A model generated the notes under the pieces. The model had not been told where the DNA came from. It was given only the letters and a program-made list of their open reading frames with translations, and searched no databases. A DNA stretch of 64,000 nt, taken from assembly GCF_003173335.1 (NCBI RefSeq), contig NZ_QGMZ01000014.1, positions 147,450-211,449 on the forward strand, read 5' to 3'. The DNA is from Methanospirillum stamsii. Its GTDB lineage: Archaea > Halobacteriota > Methanomicrobia > Methanomicrobiales > Methanospirillaceae. Position 1 is the stretch's first letter. Each line of letters begins with the position of its first letter. Positions 1-9,352 of the stretch are shown here, one piece after another. The translations under genes were made by a program, and so were the position numbers.

Positions 1-1
1 A

Positions 2-2446
2 GATGGAAATAAGGAAATCCTCTGGATTGCCAAAGACCTTGTTGAATCCGTCTTAAAACGAGGAAAATATCAGAACTTTTCAATTCTTAGTGAAAAGAGC
101 GGTTCTGATCTTTCCGGAACCAAATATTCTTCTCCGCTTGCTCACCTTATTCCACGTCAGAAGGAAATTGATCATAAAGTTGTAATCGCCGGTTTTGTTG
201 AAATGGATAACACCGGAATGGTCCACATCGCACCCGGACATGGATGGGATGATTATCTTCTTGGCGTTGAAAAAGGGCTTGATATATTCTGTCCGGTAGA
301 TGGAGCCGGATATTACAATAAAGAAGGTGGGGTATATGAGGGTCTTTTTGTCCGTGATGCAAATGATAAAATTTTGGAAGACCTTGGATCCCATCTTCTT
401 GGACGGATGAAAATTACCCATCGGTATGGTCACTGCTGGAGGTGTAAGACCCCAATTATCTACCGGGCAACTGAACAATGGTTCATCTCGGTTCCGAAGA
501 TGAAAGAAAAGATGCTATCAGAGATAAAAGCTACTTCCTGGTATCCGGAATGGGCAGGAAGTGCCCGTTTTTATGATTTTGTCTCTGATGCACGGGACTG
601 GTGTATTTCAAGGCAGCGATATTGGGGTATTCCGATTCCGGTCTGGCAATGTTCATCATGTGGTGCCAGCCGGGTATTTGGAACAGTTGCAGAACTGAAC
701 GAAGCAGCAGGTAGTAATCTCACTGATCCTCACCGGCCATATGTTGATGAGATATCTGTCCCCTGTTCCTGTGGCGGGTCAATGAAACGGGTTGAAGATA
801 TCTTTGATGTCTGGTTTGACTCGGCAATGGCATCCTGGGCCACTCTTGGGTTTCCCCGGAATGATGCCCTGTTTCATGAGATGTGGCCTGCTGATTTTAT
901 CACTGAAGGACAGGATCAGACCAGAGGATGGTTTTACTCACAGCTTGGAGCTTCTACCATTGCATTTAATCGGTCACCCTATAAGAGCGTCCTGATGCAT
1001 GGGTTTGCTCTTGATGCTGATGGCCGGAAGATGAGCAAGAGTCTTGGAAATGTGGTCACCCCTGAAGAAGTAATTGAGAAATTCGGGGTTGATGTTCTCC
1101 GTCTCTATATTTTATCATCCAATGCACCATGGGAAGATCTGAAATTTAACTGGGACGGCGTATCTACTGTGAACCGGACGATGAATATCCTCTGGAACGT
1201 GTACCGGTTCCCGCTTCCCTACATGATTCTTGACGGTTTTTCACCTGCTCAATCATCAGACGGGATATATGATGATGAATACATCGTTCGTTCCTATAGA
1301 GAGATGCCGGAGATTGATAGGTGGATAATCTCTCGTATTAATTCAATCACCAGACAGATCTCTGCCGACATGGGTGAGTACCAACTCCATAGGGTCACCC
1401 GTCAATTGATGAATTTCATCCTTGAAGATCTCTCAAGGTGGTATGTCCAGATTGTCCGGCCCCGGATGTGGCTTGAGGAAGATTCTCCTGACAAGAAGTT
1501 TGCCTATGAAACCATTGCATACTGTCTTCGCACTCTCTGCAGACTTCTTGCCCCATTTGCCCCCCATATCACCGAGGCAATGTATGAAAATCTCCGGCTT
1601 TCTGCAGATCCGGTCTCGGTTCACATGCTGGCATGGCCTGCAGGAGATATCCGGCTCATTGATGAGAACCTTGAACGTCGGATGGATGTGGTCCGGTCCT
1701 TTGATGAGGCAGTCGCAAATGCACGGCAGGCAGGTAAGAGAAAACTTCGCTGGCCGGTGGAGAATGTGATTGTTGTGACATCAAGTGAATCAGTCACCGA
1801 AGCCTTCAGTTCGATGGAAGAACTGGCAAAGGATCGTGCCAATGCCCGGAATATTGAGGTCATCCAGGGATCCTGGGACCGGATGCGGTATAATGCAGAA
1901 CCGATCATGAAGAAGATCGGACCATCGTTTGGGAAGAAAGGACCGGTTGTAAAGAGTCTCATTGAGACTGCTGATGGTTCTGCCCTCAGAAAACAACTGG
2001 AGGAGTCTGGTTCGGTGACCCTCAGTGACGGAACTGAAGAATTTGTTCTCACGGCTGAGCATATGACGTTCAGTCAGCATCTTCCGGAAAGGATCTTTGG
2101 TGCAGAGATGCCTGATGCGTCGGTATATGTTGATATAACCCTTACTCAGGATATAGAGGCTGAAGGCTACAGTCGTGAGATCATCAGAAGGCTCCAGGAG
2201 ATGAGAAAACAACTTGATCTGAATGTCGAGGATAATATCCTGATTGATGCGGTCATTGGGGATGAACATCTGCGGGAGCTTCTTTCTACTTCATGGCAGG
2301 ATCTCATAAAACAGGAGGTTCGGGGGAAGATACTGAAGATTCATGAATCTGTAAGTGGCAGGGATGGGTCAGTATTGTTCCAGCTTGATCGGGATTGGGA
2401 TATTGAAGGAGTGAATGTTACGCTGGGGATATCTCTGGCCGGATGA
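2..2446 (+). CDS. ileS: isoleucyl-tRNA synthetase, 5'-truncated by the window edge
   Basis: Charges tRNA-Ile with isoleucine in the cytoplasm. The open frame runs from the first bases of the window with no stop, so the gene begins upstream; the first in-window ATG at 203 is internal (the residues before it, such as the segment ending VVIAGFVE, read as synthetase). Visible signatures are the class I KMSKS loop (GRKMSKSLGN, near 1024-1053), the DVWFDSAMASW stretch before it, the CP1 editing-domain segment HIAPGHGWDD, paired cysteines (CWRC, CSSC, CSCGG) that fit zinc binding, and a C-terminal anticodon-binding part. The HIGH motif must lie upstream of the window. The stop is TGA at 2444. Isoleucine rather than valine or leucine specificity is a family-level judgement from the overall sequence. 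Confidence 0.95.
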   Translation, partial: DGNKEILWIAKDLVESVLKRGKYQNFSILSEKSGSDLSGTKYSSPLAHLIPRQKEIDHKVVIAGFVEMDNTGMVHIAPGHGWDDYLLGVEKGLDIFCPVDGAGYYNKEGGVYEGLFVRDANDKILEDLGSHLLGRMKITHRYGHCWRCKTPIIYRATEQWFISVPKMKEKMLSEIKATSWYPEWAGSARFYDFVSDARDWCISRQRYWGIPIPVWQCSSCGASRVFGTVAELNEAAGSNLTDPHRPYVDEISVPCSCGGSMKRVEDIFDVWFDSAMASWATLGFPRNDALFHEMWPADFITEGQDQTRGWFYSQLGASTIAFNRSPYKSVLMHGFALDADGRKMSKSLGNVVTPEEVIEKFGVDVLRLYILSSNAPWEDLKFNWDGVSTVNRTMNILWNVYRFPLPYMILDGFSPAQSSDGIYDDEYIVRSYREMPEIDRWIISRINSITRQISADMGEYQLHRVTRQLMNFILEDLSRWYVQIVRPRMWLEEDSPDKKFAYETIAYCLRTLCRLLAPFAPHITEAMYENLRLSADPVSVHMLAWPAGDIRLIDENLERRMDVVRSFDEAVANARQAGKRKLRWPVENVIVVTSSESVTEAFSSMEELAKDRANARNIEVIQGSWDRMRYNAEPIMKKIGPSFGKKGPVVKSLIETADGSALRKQLEESGSVTLSDGTEEFVLTAEHMTFSQHLPERIFGAEMPDASVYVDITLTQDIEAEGYSREIIRRLQEMRKQLDLNVEDNILIDAVIGDEHLRELLSTSWQDLIKQEVRGKILKIHESVSGRDGSVLFQLDRDWDIEGVNVTLGISLAG

Positions 2447-2668
2447 GATATCCATTTTCTGGACTTCAAGTAACGATAAAATTATTAAAACAATCCCTTT
2501 TTTACAAGCCAATCAAATATTTTCCGAAAATGAAAAAGGTGTTGGTTCTGTTGAACCGTTTATGGGAAAATCATGATTGTCCGGATTTTCAAAAGAATGA
2601 TTATGCCATGAGTCATGGATACAATATCAGACAACTAACAATAATACGAAAAGAATTTTTCAGATCTC

Positions 2669-5071
2669 TTATCCCTCTGGAAATAATGTAAAGTTATCTG
2701 AAAATAATGAAAAGTCATCTGAAAATAATTCATCATTCTTTTGAGAATTCAAATTAAAAAACCGCGAATCATCTTTCAAGTTATATACCTGAATCCGGTT
2801 TGTTATACAGTCGGTTAGATATACGAATCCTGAACTGTTGATGGCAATTTCATCCGGACACCGGAAATCACCCTCATCTGTTCCATATGATCCCCATTTG
2901 GATAGAAAAATTCCATTTGCATCAAATTTCTGTACCTGATGGCGGGTGAGGTCAGTGATATATACATTATTTTGAGTGTCTTTTGCAATTGATCCCGGAT
3001 TTAAAAATTCACCATTTTTCGTTCCGGATCCTCCCCATCCGGCAAGATAATTTCCCATCAAGTCAAACTGCTGTATCCGGTCATTTCCGTTATCAATGAC
3101 ATATAATGTTTCGTTTATGCCTGATACTATTCCTGTGGGAAAATTGAACTGTCCGGGAAACCCTCCCTGAGATCCCCAGGTCATGAGAAATTGTCCATCT
3201 CCGGAAAATTTTTGAATTCGGTGGTTATTGGTATCACAAATATAGACATTATCAGCATTATCCACGGTTAATCCACAGGGATTTTTAAACTGTCCCTTCT
3301 CTGATCCTTCTGTTCCCCATGTTGTCTGAAACATTCCGTCTGAATTAAATTTCTGGATACGTCTGTTTCCTTTGTCTATCACATACACATTACCGGTTTT
3401 GGATAATGCAACAGATCCCGGATAAATAAAATTTCCAGTACTATTCCCATATCCTCCCCATTCCCTGATGAGAGTTCCATCAGGAGAAATCTTTTGGATA
3501 ACATTTCGTGATGAGTCTGATAGAATTAGATTATCTGCTGAATCAATTGCAAGGGCTTCAATCACCGGATTTTCCAATTCAGAACTTCCTGTAAGTATCA
3601 TATCGGAAAAAAATGAATAATACTGGGTATTCTCTCCGGTTATGGAAAAACAATCAATACAGGTATCGTCTCTTCCATTTGGTTTTTTTACGGTCAGGTT
3701 CCAGTAACCTATCGGTTCACCGGTTAGATCGAATTTACAGGAAAGGGTATTATTCGTGAGCATCTGAATGTTTGTTGCATATATCGGGGAAAATCCTTTC
3801 CTGGTTAAATAAATGGAATCCCCATATGAAAAATGGGTGATATTGAGTTTTGTAATATTAAAAATTTCCGTATTTGGTCCTGTAATTGGTGATATTTCTT
3901 CAATCTCCGGTTTGTTCGGAGTATGAATTGTAAGTGCATCATAGATTCTGGCAGTTTTTCCATCAGGGTTTGTTACCCCTACTGAAAAAGTATCAGAGGG
4001 CAGGTTAAGGTTTGAAAATATTGCTGAAATATTTTTTCCTGAAACAATTGTGGCGTTATTGGAATAAATCTCTCCATAATCCGTTCCTTCTATCCATACT
4101 TTTGCACCAGGAAGGAAATGTTCTCCGTAAATATTTATTGAAAAATTCGTCTGGATATTTAAGATATTCACCGGATGAATTTTAGAAATGTTTGGATATT
4201 TTGTCTCGGTTGGAGTGGGCAACTCCACATGGAGAAACAGGTTGTCAGTCAGGTTGTCAGAAATGGGTAAAATTTCTCTTTTCTCTGGAATTTCTAAATC
4301 ATTTCCCTGAGAAAACCCGGTAATAATCCAGGGTTGTTCTTTTTCGGAAAGAAAACTGGCTCCCAAAACCAAAGAGGTTTTATTTCCGGAAAATTCGGCG
4401 AGATTGAGATAAGCGGTATTGGAATAATTTCCAGGAGGAACAGAATAGATTTTGATATTATCAGGACGTACAGTATCTTTAACTAAAAATGCTAAAGAAT
4501 CCATAATTGAAATATTTCCATTTATAAAAAAGGAAAAACCCGGTTTATTATCTGGAATGGTTACTGATGAAAATAAGAGGATACCTTTCTCATGGGTTGC
4601 AGGAGGTATGGTAATTTTTTTATTAACCGGATTATTCAACTGTGATGAAACGATAATTGTTCCCTCTGGTTCGGTTGATAAAATCCAGTCTAATGGAATA
4701 TCTCTCCATCGTTCCAGGGGGATATATAATTCGTTACTATTTGCATCATGAGGAGAATAAGAGTAATTATCCCCGATTATCTGAATTGAATCAGAATTTT
4801 TTTGTAAATCCCGAATGTCTTTAAATTGATTCGGGATTTTTATTGAATTTTCCAGAAAAAGGTTTTGCTTTAGGTAAGCCTGGTTTTCATTATTCCATGG
4901 AAATGATAATCCCAAAATATTATTTTTTATTTCTGGATTCGTGGAAATATTGTGAATATATTCAAAAATTGCCCGGTCTGGAATGAAAGCACTGGCTGGT
5001 ATCTGAATTGAAAACAGAATTAAAAAAATTATTCCAACGATGATTGCCCCATTGCAGATGGATTTTTTCAT
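2669..5071 (-). CDS. secreted NHL-repeat protein with IPT/TIG-like domains
   Basis: An 800-residue protein with an N-terminal signal peptide (hydrophobic stretch at about 9-28 ending in SAF), a long Asn/Ser-rich extracellular part, two IPT/TIG-like segments at about 290-475 (one contains YGEHFLPGAKVWI), and six consecutive NHL repeats from about 505 to 775, each with the pattern NVYVxDxxNxRIQKF followed by a Trp-Gly turn. Six repeats are enough for one six-bladed beta-propeller. It should sit at the cell surface or in the sheath and bind a ligand or partner; no enzyme motif is visible. The C-terminus ends in a short imperfect Phe-Ser-Asp repeat. It lies 40 bp downstream of the thg1-like gene in the same direction. 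Many potential N-glycosylation sequons (NxS/T) are present, as usual for archaeal surface proteins. Confidence 0.85.
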   Translation of the reverse strand: MKKSICNGAIIVGIIFLILFSIQIPASAFIPDRAIFEYIHNISTNPEIKNNILGLSFPWNNENQAYLKQNLFLENSIKIPNQFKDIRDLQKNSDSIQIIGDNYSYSPHDANSNELYIPLERWRDIPLDWILSTEPEGTIIVSSQLNNPVNKKITIPPATHEKGILLFSSVTIPDNKPGFSFFINGNISIMDSLAFLVKDTVRPDNIKIYSVPPGNYSNTAYLNLAEFSGNKTSLVLGASFLSEKEQPWIITGFSQGNDLEIPEKREILPISDNLTDNLFLHVELPTPTETKYPNISKIHPVNILNIQTNFSINIYGEHFLPGAKVWIEGTDYGEIYSNNATIVSGKNISAIFSNLNLPSDTFSVGVTNPDGKTARIYDALTIHTPNKPEIEEISPITGPNTEIFNITKLNITHFSYGDSIYLTRKGFSPIYATNIQMLTNNTLSCKFDLTGEPIGYWNLTVKKPNGRDDTCIDCFSITGENTQYYSFFSDMILTGSSELENPVIEALAIDSADNLILSDSSRNVIQKISPDGTLIREWGGYGNSTGNFIYPGSVALSKTGNVYVIDKGNRRIQKFNSDGMFQTTWGTEGSEKGQFKNPCGLTVDNADNVYICDTNNHRIQKFSGDGQFLMTWGSQGGFPGQFNFPTGIVSGINETLYVIDNGNDRIQQFDLMGNYLAGWGGSGTKNGEFLNPGSIAKDTQNNVYITDLTRHQVQKFDANGIFLSKWGSYGTDEGDFRCPDEIAINSSGFVYLTDCITNRIQVYNLKDDSRFFNLNSQKNDELFSDDFSLFSDNFTLFPEG

Positions 5072-5111
5072 AAATATCTTTGTATTTTTGGTAGTTTTTC
5101 ATGAAACTCTG

Positions 5112-5855
5112 TTATTGCATATCACATACATTCCTTATCAGTCCGTTGATGAGGTTTTTTCCCTCCGGATTTGTAAACAATGGGATATCCCTGTCTATTG
5201 TAATAATATTTCTTAATGCTGTTACCTGCTTACCAGTTTTCGGATTATATCCATCCTTCTGGGCAACAGTCCGGTACACCAGAATACCCCGTCTTTGCCA
5301 GGCGGGAGTCATGGCAAGATTTACTCCCCGCTGAAAACAGAATTCATGAATATCAGCAGCTTTCATAGCATGGAGCATGGAGGCTGTTTCCTGAGATGTA
5401 TATCCTTCATCCTTCAGCAACTTCTGGCTCCAGCCGTTTATGTGGTTTCGCCATGCCTCCTGTTGTCTCCAGGAAAGATAGGGCAGGACATGATCCGGTG
5501 TGACCGGAATGATTCGTGCATCAAATGAGACTGGCTCTTTTAGTTCTAACGCTATGGTGAGGCTACTCGAAGCAAATGAGGCAAGAACCGAATCAATCTT
5601 TTCTATTCGCCCAAGAAAGGGACTTTCAGTAAAATAGAGACTTATCTCGTCAGAAAAAGTAAACCCAAGTACTGGGGCAAATCCCGCATCACTGAGCAGG
5701 CTTTTCGTAACTTCAGCCATCGCAGATGAAAAAATCTCATCAAAAGGTTCTGAAAAGGAAAGAGTTTTGGTAACCTGATGAAATGCTCGTCCGTCAAGAC
5801 GAACCATAAGAGGAGAGAGAGTTTTAAGGTCTGCATATATCTCCCTCTCTTTCAT
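5112..5855 (-). CDS. thg1: tRNA(His) guanylyltransferase family protein (Thg1-like)
   Basis: Thg1 enzymes add G at the 5' end of tRNA-His or repair 5' ends of tRNAs by 3'-5' polymerisation. The 247-residue protein has the expected length. Family signatures are VRLDGRAFH (metal-binding Asp21) and FTFSDEISLYF (Asp69-Glu70), the two-metal acidic residues of the polymerase-like fold. It follows the PRC-barrel gene by 12 bp and precedes the NHL-protein gene by 40 bp, so it may be co-transcribed with either. Whether it does true G-1 addition or template-dependent repair (as reported for archaeal and bacterial Thg1-like proteins) cannot be told from the sequence. Confidence 0.9.
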   Translation of the reverse strand: MKEREIYADLKTLSPLMVRLDGRAFHQVTKTLSFSEPFDEIFSSAMAEVTKSLLSDAGFAPVLGFTFSDEISLYFTESPFLGRIEKIDSVLASFASSSLTIALELKEPVSFDARIIPVTPDHVLPYLSWRQQEAWRNHINGWSQKLLKDEGYTSQETASMLHAMKAADIHEFCFQRGVNLAMTPAWQRRGILVYRTVAQKDGYNPKTGKQVTALRNIITIDRDIPLFTNPEGKNLINGLIRNVCDMQ

Positions 5856-5867
5856 AAAAACCTGGGA

Positions 5868-6128
5868 TTAAAGTTCTCCACCACTATTAAACATATGAGG
5901 GATGTGTCTTATTACAATAACATCAGATATGCTCTTTACCAGACGGTATGGAATCTTAACACCTTTATGGGTTTTTACTTCTACAACCTCAGGGTTGAGT
6001 TTACCTGCCGCAAGAGCATCAATACGTTTTGAATCAATATCAAGGACAACATCTTCTACTTCTCCGATAAACATCCCGTTTTCCGAATATATTTTCAGTC
6101 CGATCAGGTCTGTTATCTGATTCTTCAT
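5868..6128 (-). CDS. PRC-barrel domain protein
   Basis: An 86-residue single-domain protein with the PRC-barrel core pattern (LIGLKIYSENGMFIGEVEDVVLD, here quoted in parts: LIGLKIYSE and IGEVEDVVLD) followed by a VPxRLVKSISDVIVI-like second half, here IPYRLVKSISDVIVI. Stand-alone archaeal PRC-barrel proteins act as small adaptor modules; some halophile members bind the cell division protein SepF, but that role is not shown here. First gene of the minus-strand set leading into the Thg1-like gene, 12 bp away. Start ATG at 6128 is the only reasonable start. Confidence 0.85.
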   Translation of the reverse strand: MKNQITDLIGLKIYSENGMFIGEVEDVVLDIDSKRIDALAAGKLNPEVVEVKTHKGVKIPYRLVKSISDVIVIRHIPHMFNSGGEL

Positions 6129-6368
6129 ATTGCATTGACATTACTACCGGATAGATAAAAATGTTATCGAATTTATTGATAGATTTTAAAACTGTGGGTT
6201 TATCCCGGATCGTTGAATAACAGGGTTTTTATTGAATAGTTGTATTTATAGGTATTGATGAAGAATTCCCTGATATTATGAAAATGGATATTCTGGTCAG
6301 AGTAAAAATTTTAAAATGTCAAGGTATTCATCAGTTATCTGGTCTTCAATATGTAAAAAAAAGACTGG

Positions 6369-6376
6369 TTTATATG
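6369..6376 (+). promoter_or_regulatory. TATA box, TTTATATG
   Basis: The octamer TTTATATG is identical to the box upstream of tRNA-Lys (11458) and tRNA-Glu (24046) in this window. Transcription would be expected to start about 25 bp downstream, near 6395-6400. It could drive the short ORF at 6420, a small RNA, or the protease mRNA with a leader of about 175 nt. Confidence 0.5.
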
Positions 6377-6419
6377 CATAGTAGTAATTTAAGAATGAGC
6401 GAGGATTTGTAAGGAACAT

Positions 6420-6494
6420 ATGGGACTTCATGGAGATTGTCCAGACTCTCGTGAGTTGAAAAACCTCAAAAGCGCAGGTTATGATCAGTATTAG
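6420..6494 (+). CDS. possible 24-residue small ORF
   Basis: ATG at 6420 opens a 24-codon frame ending in TAG at 6492. AAGGA at 6411-6415 lies 4 nt before the start, and the TATA box at 6369 is correctly placed for a short leader. The peptide contains SRELKNL, a heptamer that also occurs in another small candidate ORF of this window (24306-24419, minus), which may be chance. No family is recognised. It could equally be the untranslated part of a small RNA or of the leader of the protease mRNA. Confidence 0.25.
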   Translation: MGLHGDCPDSRELKNLKSAGYDQY

Positions 6495-6573
6495 TTATCG
6501 GGTAAGGAAGTTATGAGAATTGGAAGTATGAGATACTTATACTGGTTCTCAGAGACTATGATTACAGGATAGT

Positions 6574-7707
6574 ATGGATGGATCATTTAAACTTGGCCGG
6601 CTTTTTGGAATACCCGTCCTTATTCATTTTACGTTTCTTCTCATCATTCCGTTATTTGCATGGATAATTGGTTCAGAGATTACATTCTACACTGAAATTG
6701 TCAGCAATACCTTTAGAATATCTATAGATGAAACCATTATTACCGCCGGATTTTTTCCATATATTCTGGGAGTCATCATTGCTCTTGGGCTTTTTATTGG
6801 GGTTTATATTCATGAACTTGCTCATTCTCTCATTGCTATCAGGGCAGGAATCCGTATTGACAGTATAACTCTCCTGTTTTTTGGGGGAGTTGCTTCGATT
6901 GAGGAACAGGAGCCGGAACCTGGAACAGAATTTGTGATGGCACTTGCAGGTCCCCTCACCAGTCTTGCAATTGGCATAATCTGTTCTCTGCTGATGTACC
7001 TGACATCATTTGTTTTAACAAATGGTCCACAAGCAGGAGTTCTGGTTTTTATTTTTGGATATCTGGCAATACTCAACTTCCTGCTCTTTGCATTTAATCT
7101 CCTGCCTGCTTTTCCTATGGATGGCGGCCGGGTTCTTCGTGCATATCTTGCCAGCAGGATGCCTCTTCATCAGGCGACTTCTATTGCTTCAACTATTGGT
7201 AAAGGATTTGCTGTAGCCTTTGGTCTTATAGGGCTGCTGCTCTTCTCGCCTATTCTCATTCTGATAGCATTTTTTATTTACATCGGTGCCGGGCAGGAAT
7301 CAGCGGTAACCAGGTATAATTTTCTCTTAAAGGATGTTACCGCAGGTGATGTCATGTCAAAACCGGTGATGGACCTTCCCCCCCAGATGCCTCTCTCTGA
7401 AGTTTTAAATCTGATGTATCAGACAAAGCATCTTGGGTTTCCGGTTACTGATCGGGGGATATTATCTGGTATTATTACTCTTACTGATCTTGCCCGGACT
7501 CCGGTTCTTGACCGTGATGCAATGCAGGTACGAGACGTGATGACCAGGGATGTTGTAACTCTCCCTCCTCATGCTCCGATTATGGATGCTCTCCGGATTA
7601 TGACACGTCAGGATATCGGCAGAATTCCCATAGTAGAAGACGAGAAAATCGTTGGGATTATAACCAAGTCTGATATTTTCACCGTTATTGAGCTCAGGGA
7701 ACTGTAA
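6574..7707 (+). CDS. site-2 protease family (M50) zinc metalloprotease with CBS pair
   Basis: A 377-residue intramembrane metalloprotease. HELAH at residues 80-84 supplies the zinc-binding histidines and catalytic Glu; the second motif AFPMDGGRVLRAY (about residues 182-194) supplies the third zinc ligand, Asp. At least four hydrophobic membrane segments lie in the first 240 residues. The last 120 residues form two CBS domains (first DVMSKPVMDLPP, second DVMTRDVVTLPP), which in this family sit in the cytoplasm and may sense adenosyl nucleotides. The substrate is unknown. The 3' end overlaps the convergent radical SAM gene by 14 bp. Confidence 0.92.
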   Translation: MDGSFKLGRLFGIPVLIHFTFLLIIPLFAWIIGSEITFYTEIVSNTFRISIDETIITAGFFPYILGVIIALGLFIGVYIHELAHSLIAIRAGIRIDSITLLFFGGVASIEEQEPEPGTEFVMALAGPLTSLAIGIICSLLMYLTSFVLTNGPQAGVLVFIFGYLAILNFLLFAFNLLPAFPMDGGRVLRAYLASRMPLHQATSIASTIGKGFAVAFGLIGLLLFSPILILIAFFIYIGAGQESAVTRYNFLLKDVTAGDVMSKPVMDLPPQMPLSEVLNLMYQTKHLGFPVTDRGILSGIITLTDLARTPVLDRDAMQVRDVMTRDVVTLPPHAPIMDALRIMTRQDIGRIPIVEDEKIVGIITKSDIFTVIELREL

Positions 7708-9352
7708 GATCAATAAATCCGGGTGGAAAGGTTAGTCCCGTTGCTTTTTCAAATGCTGGTATCGTTTGAAAGGGCCGGTTTGCGAGTATTTTGACGATGC
7801 CCTTTTTAGATAATCCAGGTATCCATTTTAGAGCCTTATGAGGGAGGGTGTTAATAAGCACCGGATAAGGAAGAGCTGTTAGAGATCGCATTCCGTGACT
7901 TATTACAACTGTGTCAATAACACTCCCTTTAGGTATCGACATGGGAATTCCTACAAGAATCGGATACGATCCCATCTGCCTTCCAAAAGAAATCTCTCCT
8001 TCTTCTTCAATCACTACGGATTTCAGTATTGTCTGCTCCGGGAAAACCTTTCGAAGCATGGGGAGATCAAATTGTTTTCGTGTCCATTCCTTAAAAGTAT
8101 GAAAGGACTTTTCATTGACCGGAAGTTCATTCAATGAAAAAGCCTTTGTTCCTTCAAAGGGCATGAGTTGCCGAATATTCACTCTTCTGATAAGGTATTC
8201 ACTCTGGAGAATTTTCTCTAAAAATTCACGGTTCAGCTCATATGTCCGGGATGTTTCCCCTGCAAGGCCGGCGATAAAATTAAGACCTGGAAGGAGTTCC
8301 GGAATTCCATCGTTTCGTATATTTCCTGCTTCATTTACTATTCTGATGGCTTCAAAGACCATATCCGGAGTGGCCTTAAGATTATTTGCTTCAATCACTG
8401 CTGGATCTGCGGTTTCTAATCCGAATGCTGCAACGTCACCTGGAGTATGATGTCTAACAATGGCAAGAAGTCCTTCATATGCAAGTTCCTGGTGACGTGC
8501 AATCGTTCCAGGATTGACATTATCAATATGCAGGGTTTTAAGAGATGGAGCTGCAATCCTTATGGCTGAAAAAAGTTTTTCGATAAGATCTGGTTTAGGC
8601 TTTGGAAATTCTCCTGAACCTGCCTGCCATGCCAGTATGTCCGGTTGTCTTCCAATTCTGAAATGGATCGCACCAGATGATGAAAGGGCCGCAACTTCAG
8701 CCACTATCCCCTTTTGTTCCCGGTATTGGGGTTTACCATAAAACGGTTCAGTACAAAATGCACATCCACCGGTTACCTCTCTGCTACATCCCCGGGCAGT
8801 TTCAATTTCACACATAACATGGGGATAACATGGATGCTGAGTAATGATGGAGGCACCCTTAACAGACCATGGGTCTTCTATGTGGTAATCAAATGTTGCT
8901 GATGGGGTATTACCTGAAAACCATCGCGAAAGAGCTCCTGCTGGTGAACCAATAAGGTGTGTATCAACATGGAAATTTTCTTTTTTTACTGCAGTCTTTC
9001 CTCCGCTTTTTCCTGCTCCAAAAAGAACGGGTCCTCCAAGAAATGTATGTGGTCCATTGAGAGCTGATCCAAGTTGTTCTATTTCCTGCCAGGTTGCCGG
9101 TGTTCCTCCGAGGTATTTTCCCGGAACCGTCATACCGGCGATAATCACTATATAATCAACAGTTCCCGCTTCTATGAGGAGACCTGGATTTTTCTTAATC
9201 TCATCAATCGTATGATAGGTAACCGGAATCTCTTTATCCAGAAATACTCCTGCTACGGTCCTGATATATGGAGAGATGTATGGGGGGACACCAAGACAGG
9301 CCGGTTCATCAACATACCCGTCAATAATCCAGGCTTTAGCACTCATATCCAA
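7694..9352 (-). CDS. radical SAM protein with an expanded cysteine motif
   Basis: A 552-residue protein. The N-terminal 150 residues resemble a Rossmann-like or B12-binding-like domain (IDGYVDEPACLG, then VDYIVIIAGMTVPG). The iron-sulfur motif is GCSREVTGGCAFC at about residues 194-206: CX7CX2C instead of the usual CX3CX2C, preceded by the typical EIETARG context. Downstream barrel features follow, including HIDNVNPG and FGLETADPAVI, the latter typical of radical SAM enzymes. The reaction is unknown. It is the last gene of a minus-strand operon, with its start overlapping the end of mptE by 17 bp, which suggests, but does not prove, a cofactor-related role. M3 (9346) is an alternative start. 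Confidence 0.85.
   Translation of the reverse strand: MDMSAKAWIIDGYVDEPACLGVPPYISPYIRTVAGVFLDKEIPVTYHTIDEIKKNPGLLIEAGTVDYIVIIAGMTVPGKYLGGTPATWQEIEQLGSALNGPHTFLGGPVLFGAGKSGGKTAVKKENFHVDTHLIGSPAGALSRWFSGNTPSATFDYHIEDPWSVKGASIITQHPCYPHVMCEIETARGCSREVTGGCAFCTEPFYGKPQYREQKGIVAEVAALSSSGAIHFRIGRQPDILAWQAGSGEFPKPKPDLIEKLFSAIRIAAPSLKTLHIDNVNPGTIARHQELAYEGLLAIVRHHTPGDVAAFGLETADPAVIEANNLKATPDMVFEAIRIVNEAGNIRNDGIPELLPGLNFIAGLAGETSRTYELNREFLEKILQSEYLIRRVNIRQLMPFEGTKAFSLNELPVNEKSFHTFKEWTRKQFDLPMLRKVFPEQTILKSVVIEEEGEISFGRQMGSYPILVGIPMSIPKGSVIDTVVISHGMRSLTALPYPVLINTLPHKALKWIPGLSKKGIVKILANRPFQTIPAFEKATGLTFPPGFIDLTVP

Larger units (their letters stand above)
6129..6573. other. 445-bp intergenic region between divergent genes
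   Basis: AT-rich spacer between the PRC-barrel gene (minus) and the M50 protease gene (plus). It holds a good TATA box at 6369 and a candidate short ORF or small RNA, listed separately. The remaining part shows no open frame, tRNA or repeat that I can support. Confidence 0.6.

Noticed and set aside
2443..2691. 82-codon frame after ileS
   Set aside because: Overlaps the ileS stop, has no ribosome binding site, biased composition and runs into the 3' end of the NHL gene; looks like chance.
6250..6310. C/D box small RNA (TGATGA and CTGA motifs)
   Set aside because: Boxes are poorly spaced and the second pair is degenerate.
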